A program made the translations under genes and the position numbers. Shown piece by piece: positions 7,130 through 13,588 of a stretch of 13,588 nucleotides of DNA. The DNA is from an uncultured SAR324 cluster bacterium (GTDB lineage Bacteria > SAR324 > NAC60-12), in NCBI GenBank assembly GCA_902513935.1, contig CABXOR010000044.1, forward strand, positions 1 to 13,588, written 5' to 3'. The notes beneath the pieces were generated by a model. That model worked only from the letters and a program-made list of their open reading frames with translations. It did no database searches and was not told where the DNA came from. The first letter of the stretch is position 1; each line of letters starts with the position of its first letter.

Positions 7130-7846
7130 TCAAAGTTTATATTTTTTTTTGATACTTCGCAACTCTAGTTCAATATCAGTGTCTTTAATATTTGAACAAA
7201 CAGAAAATGCAGATTTTGAAGTTACCTTAACTTTTTGTTTTTTCAAACGCTTCAATTCTGCTTCAATGCTGTCTAACGGATCTTTATCTGTATACGATTT
7301 TGTCTGAGTTTTATGGTTTGAACTTTCTGTACTTGTTCTATAATCTGCGTTATCTTCAAAGGACTCAGTCACTTCCTGAAAAATCTGCCGTGCCCAGTCC
7401 ACAAATATTTCCAGTGGATCCCTAAAACTTAATCCGAATTGTCCCAGCATTTCTCCAGCGTCCCGTAGTAAATCTTCTAAAGAGTCATCCGGTTCCAAAT
7501 TAGCAGATTCATGAGAATACCCATGAAACTCTGGTTTTTGTTTGTAACCTCTTCTACTTGAAGAAGAGCTTGAGCTTGTTCTATTTTTCTGGTCATGTGG
7601 TTGTGAAGCTTTTGCACCAGACTTTCCAAGTTGTCGGTCCAGAAAATTACGTTTTTCCGGATCTGCAAGAATTTCATAGGCTTGAGAAAGACGTACGAAG
7701 ATCTTTTGCTGACGTTTACGTTCTTCTTCGGACACTTGCTGAAATAAGTCCGGATGACATGATTTAGCTTTTCTGCGGAATGCTCTACGAATCAAAGAAA
7801 TATCTGCGTCCGGAGGCACTTCAAATAAGGTGTAGTAATTTTCCAA
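7130..7846 (-). CDS. J-domain (DnaJ-like) protein, TTG start
   Basis: This is a 238-residue protein. Residues 4-70 are a J domain: YYTLFEVPPDADISLIRRAFRR, the HPD motif at 31-33 needed to stimulate DnaK ATPase, then the SQAYEILADPEKR helix. There is no Gly/Phe or zinc-finger region, so it is a class III J protein rather than DnaJ. The middle is polar, with seven serines at 91-97. Residues 191-206 (SIEAELKRLKKQK) and 224-237 (DIELELRSIKKKYK) repeat a short charged helix. The start is TTG: an in-frame stop lies two codons upstream, and the J domain begins at residue 4, so no later start is possible. It leads an operon with the glycosyltransferase and diverges from the exonuclease gene, with 30 bases between starts. 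Probable role: a dedicated co-chaperone; its client is unknown. Confidence 0.85.
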   Translation of the reverse strand: MENYYTLFEVPPDADISLIRRAFRRKAKSCHPDLFQQVSEEERKRQQKIFVRLSQAYEILADPEKRNFLDRQLGKSGAKASQPHDQKNRTSSSSSSSRRGYKQKPEFHGYSHESANLEPDDSLEDLLRDAGEMLGQFGLSFRDPLEIFVDWARQIFQEVTESFEDNADYRTSTESSNHKTQTKSYTDKDPLDSIEAELKRLKKQKVKVTSKSAFSVCSNIKDTDIELELRSIKKKYKL

Positions 7847-7876
7847 TTTTCAACAAACAACTAATAATTTTGAGCT

Positions 7877-8482
7877 ATGAATAGAATCCTTTATTTTGAC
7901 TTGGAAACCAAGTATTCTGCCGATGAAGTTGGCGGATGGGGTAACATAGAAGACATGGGAATGTCTATAGGTGTGATTTGGGACACACTCGATGAAAAAT
8001 TCCATGTTTATATTGAACACCAAATTAAGGAAATGGTCGATCATTTTTATCGTGCAGATCAAATTGTAGGATTCAACCATGTTGGTTTTGACTATCGAGT
8101 AGTGGCAGGAGTCCGCTATGCAGACACCCATGAACGTTCCCGTCTTCACACAGAATTGGCAGGACTGAAAAATTTTGACATGCTGCGTGAATTGAAAAAA
8201 CTTCTCGGTCACCGTCTCAAACTTGAATCCATTGCACGCCCAACACTTGGAACTGGGAAATCTGCAGATGGCCTGCAGGCCCTGAAGTGGTACAAAGAAG
8301 GCAAACTGGATAAAATCATTGCGTATTGTAAAGTAGATGTCGAAATAACTCGTGATGTGCATCTTTATGCCCTTGAAAACGGTAAACTGCATTATGATTC
8401 TCGAAGCGGTATTAAAACGGTAAGTGTCGACTGGAACAGCCAATCCAAAAAACAGGAGCCACAGCAAATGTCATTGTTTTAG
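7877..8482 (+). CDS. DEDDy-type 3'-5' exonuclease with C-terminal clamp-binding-like peptide
   Basis: This is a 201-residue RNase H-fold exonuclease. Exo I is FDLET with Asp8 and Glu10; Exo II is GFNHVGFDY with Asn67 and Asp72; Exo III is YCKVD with Tyr150 and Asp154, the YxxxD pattern of DEDDy enzymes. Conserved stretches LGHRLKLESIA and GKSADGLQALKWY lie between. It resembles the stand-alone RNase_H_2/YprB-like exonucleases sometimes found with DEAD-box helicases. The likely role is trimming 3' ends of DNA (or RNA) in repair; substrate unknown. The last five residues, QMSLF, fit the beta sliding-clamp-binding consensus QL(S/D)LF, behind a flexible Ser/Lys/Gln stretch. The start at 7877 directly precedes the FDLE strand, and TTGAG before it is at best a weak ribosome-binding site. 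It diverges from the J-domain gene; pyrF follows 87 bases later. Confidence 0.85.
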   Translation: MNRILYFDLETKYSADEVGGWGNIEDMGMSIGVIWDTLDEKFHVYIEHQIKEMVDHFYRADQIVGFNHVGFDYRVVAGVRYADTHERSRLHTELAGLKNFDMLRELKKLLGHRLKLESIARPTLGTGKSADGLQALKWYKEGKLDKIIAYCKVDVEITRDVHLYALENGKLHYDSRSGIKTVSVDWNSQSKKQEPQQMSLF

Positions 8483-8540
8483 TAGTTCAAATTTGCTGTT
8501 GTCAGTACTATGGTCTCCAAAACAAACTTAGAGAATCTTA

Positions 8541-8573
8541 ATGAATTTTATGCTTTTTTTTACTAAATCATGA
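8541..8573 (+). other. Ten-codon leader-like reading frame overlapping the pyrF start
   Basis: ATG at 8541 opens a ten-codon frame (MNFMLFFTKS) whose TGA stop overlaps the pyrF ATG as ATGA. A run of eight T lies inside it (8554-8561), and a weak GAG-type ribosome-binding site sits about seven bases before its ATG, whereas pyrF itself has none. This would fit translational coupling; it could equally be chance in AT-rich DNA. Confidence 0.25.
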
Positions 8574-9370
8574 CTTTTTTTAAAAAACTGGAAAAACGAG
8601 TTAGTGCCAGACAGACCTATCTTTGTGTTGGACTTGATCCAGTCTGGGAGAAAATTCCTAAGCATCTGCCTCATTCTCAGGAAGGTTTACTACAATTTTT
8701 GTTGCAAATTGTAAATGAAACGAAAGATCATGTTGCAGTTTTTAAACCTAATTTTGCCTATTTTGAAGCTTTAGGGCCTTCCGGAATGGAAGTATTACGG
8801 GAATTAATTCAGGAAATTCCTTCTGAAATTCCTGTTATAGGTGACGCAAAAAGGGGGGATGTAGGGCACTCTTCACGGATGTACGCAAAGGGAGTATTTG
8901 AAACTTTTGGTTGTGATGCGGTAACAGTAACACCGTATCTGGGACATGATGCATTGGAACCGTTTTTAGATAATCCGGATCGTGGTGTTTTCGTTCTGTG
9001 CTTAACATCTAATTCTGGAGCCAACGACTTTCAGCTTCCGGATTTGCATTTAAAGGTTGCAAAAAAAGTTCGGGAATGGAATGTTTACGGTAATGCAGGC
9101 TTAGTTGTGGGAGCCACCCGACCGGAAAACATCGCTGCAATACGAGAGATTTCCGGACGGATGCCATACCTAATTCCCGGAATTGGAACACAGGGAGGGG
9201 ATTTAAGAAAAACGCTTTTTTTCGCTGATGATGGTTCGAAAATTCCATTTTTGATCAGCACCTCTCGCAGTATACTGTATGCTTCCTCAAAAGAGGATTT
9301 TGCACAGCAGGCAGGAACTAAAGCCCGGAAACTTCAGGATCAAATCAATTTGTGTCGCTCAAGTTTGTGA
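8570..9370 (+). CDS. pyrF: Orotidine 5'-phosphate decarboxylase, class II
   Basis: This is a 266-residue protein that converts OMP to UMP, the last step of pyrimidine synthesis, in the cytoplasm. N-terminal LCVGLDP (18-24) holds the substrate-binding Asp; FKPNFAYFE (58-66) holds the Lys of the active site; and DAKRGDVGHS (92-101) is the catalytic Asp-Lys-Asp array. CLTSNSGANDF near 144-154 and IPGIGTQGGD near 178-187 form the phosphate-binding loops. Length and motifs match the longer class II enzymes (about 270 residues), not E. coli-type PyrF (about 245). The ATG at 8570 gives a normal N-terminus. No Shine-Dalgarno is visible; a short reading frame overlaps the start. The 3' end overlaps the converging carboxypeptidase gene by 26 bases. 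No other pyr gene is nearby. Confidence 0.95.
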   Translation: MTFFKKLEKRVSARQTYLCVGLDPVWEKIPKHLPHSQEGLLQFLLQIVNETKDHVAVFKPNFAYFEALGPSGMEVLRELIQEIPSEIPVIGDAKRGDVGHSSRMYAKGVFETFGCDAVTVTPYLGHDALEPFLDNPDRGVFVLCLTSNSGANDFQLPDLHLKVAKKVREWNVYGNAGLVVGATRPENIAAIREISGRMPYLIPGIGTQGGDLRKTLFFADDGSKIPFLISTSRSILYASSKEDFAQQAGTKARKLQDQINLCRSSL

Positions 9371-10535
9371 GCATGCTGGTAAATCCCCCGGATAAGAAAC
9401 TCTGAACTGGAACAGCATTTTCGGTTTGCAGTTTAACTTGTCCCAACAATTTACCATCCAGCCGATATTCGAGGCTGCCTAGTTGTTGTTCAATTTTAAC
9501 AGGTGCCGTGATCTGTTGGGGGATCTGAGGCCAAATTTCCAGTCGTTTGTGTTCTTCCTGACTCAGTAAAATGGTGACTGCATCAGTTGTCTGTAAAGAA
9601 ACACCTCCCGCTTCTCCATTTTCTACACTTACTGAAAATGGAACAGTATCTCCTTTCTTGTTCAACTCATATTTTAAATAATTTTCGAAACCATAATCGA
9701 GCAGGTTTTTGGTAGCCTTACTCCTCAATCTTGAATTTTTTGTTCCTAAAACTACTGTAATATAGCGTTGTCCTTTCCGTTTTGCAGTGGAAACCAGATT
9801 AAAACCGGCTCGCCGATGATATCCTGTTTTCATTCCATCCATGCCGCGATAATTGCGGATCATCCGATGATTGGTGTTCAATAGTTGGAACGTCCCGTTT
9901 CTGAAAGTATCCAGACGGATTGAAGACCAACTAAGGTACAGTGGATGCTTTAAGAGTTCCAATGCCAGCAAATACAAATCATATGCGCTACTCACATCAA
10001 GTTTTTGGCCGCGCCCCGGTGGTAGACCGTGTACTGAATAGAAACGTGTTTTCTTCATGCCAAGTTCTTCGGCACGTTCGTTCATTTTTTGTAGAAAAAT
10101 CTTTACTTGCCCGGAAACATGCTCAGCCACAGCTACTGCTGCATCATTTGCCGATGAAATGACTGTGGCTTTCATCAACTCTCTGAACTTAAAAACTTCA
10201 CCTTGCTTTAAATAAACCTGGTGTCCACCGATTTTGCTGGCCCAGCGAGAAATTTTTACCTTGTCTTGTAAACTGATTCGTCCGGATTCAATGCCCTCAA
10301 GCGCGATTAGCGCAACCATCATTTTTACCAGTGACGCAGGATAAATTTTTTGATGCATCCTGTCGTGTAGTAAAATACGTCCGGATTCGGCATCAGCTAG
10401 TATAGCTGCCTTGTAGTGGGAACGATATCGGTTTACACTCTCTGCAGAAACCGCCTGGTTTGTAGTTACCAGAGCGAAAATAAGTAATGCTCCGTGAATA
10501 ATGGAATAACGTTTTAAAATAGTTAAATTTCGCAA
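9345..10535 (-). CDS. dacA: D-alanyl-D-alanine carboxypeptidase, PBP5/6 family, TTG start
   Basis: This is a 396-residue low-molecular-weight penicillin-binding protein that removes the terminal D-Ala from peptidoglycan pentapeptides in the periplasm. The signal peptide spans about 1-31 (core HGALLIFALVTT, end VSA). The serine-protease-like triad is complete: SLVK at 68-71 (nucleophile Ser68), SAN at 128-130, and KTG at 236-238. Residues about 285-380 fit the beta-rich PBP5 C-terminal domain, followed by a short tail with SGGFTSMLTNL that may act as the membrane anchor. The start is TTG with an excellent AGGAAGGA ribosome-binding site seven bases upstream; the first in-frame ATG (residue 60) would destroy the fold. 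It converges on pyrF with 26 shared bases. The exact paralogue (dacA, dacC or dacF) cannot be decided, so the symbol is provisional. Confidence 0.92.
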   Translation of the reverse strand: MRNLTILKRYSIIHGALLIFALVTTNQAVSAESVNRYRSHYKAAILADAESGRILLHDRMHQKIYPASLVKMMVALIALEGIESGRISLQDKVKISRWASKIGGHQVYLKQGEVFKFRELMKATVISSANDAAVAVAEHVSGQVKIFLQKMNERAEELGMKKTRFYSVHGLPPGRGQKLDVSSAYDLYLLALELLKHPLYLSWSSIRLDTFRNGTFQLLNTNHRMIRNYRGMDGMKTGYHRRAGFNLVSTAKRKGQRYITVVLGTKNSRLRSKATKNLLDYGFENYLKYELNKKGDTVPFSVSVENGEAGGVSLQTTDAVTILLSQEEHKRLEIWPQIPQQITAPVKIEQQLGSLEYRLDGKLLGQVKLQTENAVPVQSFLSGGFTSMLTNLSDTN

Positions 10536-10540
10536 GGCCT

Positions 10541-10550
10541 TATCCTTCCT
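10541..10550 (-). promoter_or_regulatory. Strong ribosome-binding site that fixes the carboxypeptidase TTG start
   Basis: Minus-strand AGGAAGGATA lies with its AAGGA core seven bases before the TTG at 10535. It is the clearest Shine-Dalgarno sequence in the window, where most genes have none, and it supports the non-ATG start. Confidence 0.75.
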
Positions 10551-10748
10551 ATGGAATTGGGTGTATGTATGAACAACGATTGTCTGGCATTTATCTTTTC
10601 AAGGATCGTACCTTTCTTTTTGTGTTAGTCAGTTCTGGTTTTTTTAACTTCGAAATAAGGAAAAAAAGCTTTGACAGTTTCACATCAAACTATCATTCCC
10701 AGTAAGCATATCCAGTAGTTTCAAAACAACTAAAATGATAAATTTTAC

Positions 10749-10777
10749 TTGACATTTTTTTCGAATTTTCTTAGCCT
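10749..10777 (+). promoter_or_regulatory. Promoter of the thiamine-uptake operon
   Basis: A perfect -35 box TTGACA (10749-10754) is followed by a 17-base spacer and TAGCCT (10772-10777), which keeps the three most conserved -10 positions. Transcription would begin near 10784, just before the first riboswitch helix at 10788; this geometry supports the call. Another TTGACA at 10671 has a TATCAT only 14 bases further on and is less likely. Confidence 0.6.
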
Positions 10778-10787
10778 GAACTTATCT

Positions 10788-10874
10788 TCGTTAGGGGTGG
10801 GGGTTTCCGATAAAGGAACCACCTGAGAAAGTCCCTTGGAACCTGATCCAGATCATGCTGGCGCAGGAAAACGA
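10788..10874 (+). ncRNA. TPP riboswitch (THI element)
   Basis: The conserved aptamer core is readable in order: AGGGGTG at 10793-10799, P3 hairpin GGTTTCC/GGAACC around 10802-10820, CCTGAGA at 10822-10828, GGAACCTGATCC at 10838-10849, GATCATGCTGGCGCAGGA at 10851-10868. The outer helix P1 is closed by TCGTT (10788-10792) with AACGA (10870-10874). Thiamine pyrophosphate binding to this class turns genes off. It precedes thiB by about 130 bases, so thiamine import should fall when TPP is abundant. No GC stem with a long T run follows, so control is more likely at translation than by an intrinsic terminator; that part is inference. Confidence 0.95.
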
Positions 10875-10956
10875 CACTCCTGTTTGGCGGTTTCTGCAAC
10901 TGTCTTTCCAATACACCCTCTTTGTCATCCCTGCGAAAATTTTATAAAGTGAGTTC

Positions 10957-11001
10957 CCGGAGTATCCGGAGCCTTTCCTTTCAAAAATTATTGTTCCGGA
11001 A
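10957..11001 (+). promoter_or_regulatory. Candidate expression platform between the riboswitch and thiB
   Basis: CCGGA (10957-10961) and TCCGG (10965-10969) form a five-pair stem with loop GTA, and the palindrome TTCCGGAA (10994-11001) ends six bases before the thiB ATG, so its GGAA is the only candidate ribosome-binding site. These elements can pair with each other or with TTTCC at 10974-10978 in exclusive ways. Switching by hiding the binding site is plausible but unproven. Confidence 0.35.
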
Positions 11002-11007
11002 ATTGTT

Positions 11008-12021
11008 ATGGAATCTATAAAATTGTCCGTTTTACCCATGTTACTCATTGTTGTGGGAATTTTTATTAATCCGACATGGGGAGCGGAATTAACCATTTAC
11101 ACTTACGACTCTTTCAACAGCGAGTGGGGACCGGGTCCTGTCGTTTTTAAACGTTTTGAGAAACAATGTGCCTGCAAACTAAAAGTTGTTTCTCCGGGTG
11201 ACTCCGGAACTGTACTCAATCGTGTGATTTTGGAAAAATCAAATCCGAAAGCCGATATTCTACTGGGCGTGAATAACAGTGAACTCGAAAAATCATTTAG
11301 CTATGATTTGTGGGAACCTTACCGTTCCCCACTTTTGGAGCAAGTTCCAGCAGATTTACGTGTTGATAAAAAACATCGTGTGACCCCGTTTGATTATGGT
11401 TTCATTGCCTTTGTTTACAATAGCCAAAAGATAAAATCTCCTCCAAAAAGTCTGCAGGATTTACTTGATCCAAAATACAGAAGAAAAATTGTGATTGAAA
11501 ATCCAAAAACTTCTTCTCCGGGCTTGTCGATGCTGCACTGGACGATAGCAGTTTTTGGTGAAGAAGATTACCTTGATTACTGGAAGAAGTTAGAGCCAAA
11601 TTTACTCTCTGTGACCAATGGCTGGTCTGCGGCTTATGGTATGTTCACCAAGGACGAGGTACCGATTGTGTTGAGCTACGTAACCAGTCCAGCATATCAC
11701 TTGGAGTATGAAAAAACTGAACGTTACAGGACTGCTGTTTTTCAGGATGGACATTACCGACAATTAGAATTTGCAGGAATTCTCAAAGGGACAAAACGGA
11801 TCAAACGGGCACGTGAGTTTATTGATTTCATGCTTTCCGAAAAATTTCAAAACGCTATCCCTTTGACAAACTGGATGTTCCCGGTGATCCAGCACCAGCC
11901 GCTTCCGGATTCTTTCAGAATTGTACCGCATCCAAAAAGCTTTCCGGAATTGAATCCAGCACGAGTCAACCAGCAAAACTCAAAATGGTTGAAAGAATGG
12001 TCCCGAACAATGTCGCAGTAA
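11008..12021 (+). CDS. thiB: Thiamine-binding periplasmic protein of the ThiBPQ ABC transporter
   Basis: This is a 337-residue protein that captures thiamine, and its phosphates in known homologues, in the periplasm and delivers it to ThiP. The signal peptide is residues 1-26 (core LPMLLIVVGIFI, cleavage after WGA). From residue 29 the match to E. coli ThiB is clear: YTYDSFNSEWGPGPVV (31-46), the paired cysteines CAC (54-56), ADILLG, FDYGFIAFVY (128-137), GWSAAYGMF (205-213), LSYVTSPAYH (222-231) and NAIPLTNWMFPV (282-293). The Trp and Tyr residues in these motifs line the ligand pocket in the family. The length equals the family norm. It is the first gene behind the TPP riboswitch and 13 bases before thiP, which fixes the function well. 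Confidence 0.96.
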   Translation: MESIKLSVLPMLLIVVGIFINPTWGAELTIYTYDSFNSEWGPGPVVFKRFEKQCACKLKVVSPGDSGTVLNRVILEKSNPKADILLGVNNSELEKSFSYDLWEPYRSPLLEQVPADLRVDKKHRVTPFDYGFIAFVYNSQKIKSPPKSLQDLLDPKYRRKIVIENPKTSSPGLSMLHWTIAVFGEEDYLDYWKKLEPNLLSVTNGWSAAYGMFTKDEVPIVLSYVTSPAYHLEYEKTERYRTAVFQDGHYRQLEFAGILKGTKRIKRAREFIDFMLSEKFQNAIPLTNWMFPVIQHQPLPDSFRIVPHPKSFPELNPARVNQQNSKWLKEWSRTMSQ

Positions 12022-12034
12022 CCCATATCCAATC

Positions 12035-13588
12035 GTGAAACCACATCCTCTTAGGCTTCTGCAAATATCCGCACTGGTCTTGCTTGGAGCAGGATTTTAT
12101 TGGCCCCTTTTGAGCTTTCTGTCCGGCAAAAATCCTTTGCATCCGGAAGAAAGTTTTATTCATTGGGAATTTTTTAAGGAGTTTTTGAGTGATCCATGGA
12201 ATTTGCGGGTCATTGGCTTTTCCCTCTATCAGGCTTTTTTAAGCGCGCTACTTTCGATTCTTGTCGGACTTCCCGGAGCATGGCTGCTAACAAACTATAA
12301 CTTCCCGGGGAAGCGCTGGTTTCGTCTGCTGACCTACCTGCCCTTTATTCTGCCTTCGATTTTGGTTGTTTTGGCAATGGTACTGTTTTATGGCAACAAC
12401 GGCTGGATCAATCGTGGACTGATGGCCATCCTCGGAACGGATGAACCTCAGGCTCATTTTCTCTATTCGTTAACAGGAATTTTGATTGCACATGTTTTTT
12501 ATAATTTTCCGTTGGCTATGAAAATCATTGGAGATCAATGGGAACGAATTTCATTGAAATACCATCATGCAGCAAGTTCACTTGGTGTCGGGAATATACA
12601 ACGTTTTTTCGGCATTACTTTACCCTTACTGATGCCTTCAATCGGCTCTGCCTTTGTGCTTATTTTTTTACTTTGTATGAATAGTTTTGCAATTATTCTA
12701 GTACTCGGAGGTGGTATCCGCTACACGACAATTGAGGTTTTGATTTATCAACTGGCACGTATTGAACTTGATTTCTCAGGTGCAGTAAGTTTAGCTTTTT
12801 TACAGGGAGGCTTGAGTTTAATCGGCATGGGAATTTTACTTAAAGGCAGGGATAGCAGAGTTGACCAGGAATCTGTAAGCAAGATCTGGCTTCCGGAAAA
12901 ACTGAGGAACCGATCCATGAAAGCATGGTTTGGTTTGTGCTGGATTTTTTTAGTATTGATCTTTGCGTTAGGACCTTTGTTTGCCATCCTGATGGATTCA
13001 TTCCGTAAATTTGAACATGGCGAATGGATTTACTCCTGGTATTGGTACAGCGAGCTTTTTACCTGGAGAGAAAATAATTATTTTCTCTCATCTCTTTGGA
13101 ACTCTTTGCGAATCGGACTTGGAAGCGCGCTTATTTCCTCCATATCTGGTCTTGGGTTGGTAAGTATAATTGCCTACCAAAAAGGTGTAAAGAGGCGTTT
13201 TTGGGAAATGCTGACTATCTTCCCGATTGCGCTGTCAACAGTCGTTTTTGGTGTAGCATGGTTTCATTTTTATCAGGCACATCTGGCTGGGACTGTTCCG
13301 TTAATTTTTGTGGTGATGGCAATGCACGCCCTGCTGACCTGTCCATACTGGATACGAATTGTACTTCCAACTCTTGAAAGCATTCCGCTGCATTGGCATA
13401 CAGAATCAAAAATGCTGGGCAAGCAACCTCTTGAATATGGTATCAGAATTTTGTGGCCCTGGCTGAGCAGAACTTTTCTGATCGCCTTTTTCTTCAGTTT
13501 CTCATTGTCTCTGGGTGAACTAAATTCCACCATGATGATTGCCGATGAAACCGTACGTACGCTTCCACTTGAGATTTATGGAGCGATT
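12035..13588 (+). CDS. thiP: Thiamine ABC transporter permease (3' end beyond window), GTG start
   Basis: The frame is open from a GTG at 12035 to the right edge, 518 codons, close to the 536 of E. coli ThiP, so only a short C-terminal piece is missing. It is a fused double permease of the binding-protein-dependent transport type with many hydrophobic helices. Each half has an EAA-like loop that docks the ATPase: AASSLGV...FFGITLPLLMP from about residue 179, and SKMLGKQPLEYG...WPWLS from about 457. The protein forms the inner-membrane channel between ThiB and the ATPase ThiQ, which should lie just to the right. The GTG gives a short basic N-terminus before the first helix; no ATG suits and no Shine-Dalgarno is seen in the 13-base gap, so translation may depend on thiB. 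The alternative of an iron (FbpB-like) permease is made unlikely by thiB and the riboswitch. Confidence 0.92.
   Translation, partial: MKPHPLRLLQISALVLLGAGFYWPLLSFLSGKNPLHPEESFIHWEFFKEFLSDPWNLRVIGFSLYQAFLSALLSILVGLPGAWLLTNYNFPGKRWFRLLTYLPFILPSILVVLAMVLFYGNNGWINRGLMAILGTDEPQAHFLYSLTGILIAHVFYNFPLAMKIIGDQWERISLKYHHAASSLGVGNIQRFFGITLPLLMPSIGSAFVLIFLLCMNSFAIILVLGGGIRYTTIEVLIYQLARIELDFSGAVSLAFLQGGLSLIGMGILLKGRDSRVDQESVSKIWLPEKLRNRSMKAWFGLCWIFLVLIFALGPLFAILMDSFRKFEHGEWIYSWYWYSELFTWRENNYFLSSLWNSLRIGLGSALISSISGLGLVSIIAYQKGVKRRFWEMLTIFPIALSTVVFGVAWFHFYQAHLAGTVPLIFVVMAMHALLTCPYWIRIVLPTLESIPLHWHTESKMLGKQPLEYGIRILWPWLSRTFLIAFFFSFSLSLGELNSTMMIADETVRTLPLEIYGAI

Noticed and set aside
7839..7867. Possible promoter (TTTTCC, 17 bases, TAATAA) for the exonuclease
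   Set aside because: The -35 match is poor and the spacer is simply AT-rich, so it cannot be told from background.
7850..8467. A 205-codon open frame antisense to the exonuclease
   Set aside because: It lies almost wholly opposite a gene with complete catalytic motifs, has a Cys/Phe/His-rich composition typical of antisense translation, and has no recognisable domain.
10671..10696. Second TTGACA with TATCAT on the plus strand before the riboswitch
   Set aside because: The spacer is only 14 bases, and the promoter at 10749 places the start exactly at the riboswitch, so this one is probably chance.

Overview
The window looks like ordinary chromosome of a Gram-negative bacterium of moderate to low GC (roughly 40% by eye). 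An LptC-type lipopolysaccharide-transport protein, several Sec signal peptides, one lipoprotein and a periplasmic thiamine-binding protein all imply two membranes. Start usage is loose: two genes can only start at TTG and one at GTG, and most genes lack a clear Shine-Dalgarno sequence. No rRNA, tRNA, CRISPR, insertion sequence or phage gene is visible. A proteobacterial or proteobacterium-like marine lineage would fit, but no marker gene here settles taxonomy.

Left part (1-3451): a lipoprotein with an Ig-like domain and SBBP-type propeller repeats runs leftward off the window edge. It diverges from a 671-residue DUF4105 (Lnb_N-like) secreted protein with a conserved His/Cys pair and a beta-rich C-terminus. 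A good sigma70-type promoter for the lipoprotein lies between them.

Envelope cluster (3545-6084): lptC sits last in a leftward three-gene operon behind two small secreted proteins. A third protein of the same design lies divergently on the other side of a 249-base spacer. All three have a signal peptide, two glycine-rich hydrophobic segments and a C-terminal tail ending in basic residue-Phe. I do not recognise this family. It is the best candidate here for something undescribed.

Middle part (6173-9370): a J-domain protein and a membrane-anchored family 2 glycosyltransferase form a leftward operon. Diverging from it, with only 30 bases between start codons, is a DEDDy-type 3'-5' exonuclease that ends in a sliding-clamp-binding-like peptide. 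pyrF (class II OMP decarboxylase) follows it.

Right part (9345-13588): a PBP5-like D,D-carboxypeptidase converges on pyrF and overlaps its end by 26 bases. To the right lies a thiamine-uptake operon: promoter, TPP riboswitch, thiB and thiP (cut by the window edge; thiQ would be expected next). The riboswitch should lower thiamine import when thiamine pyrophosphate is plentiful.

No gene-free stretch exceeds 300 bases. The longest are 5155-5403, which holds a possible -10 box and a terminator-like hairpin, and 10536-10787, which holds the carboxypeptidase ribosome-binding site and the thi promoter. The hexamer TCCGGA is strikingly frequent across the window.
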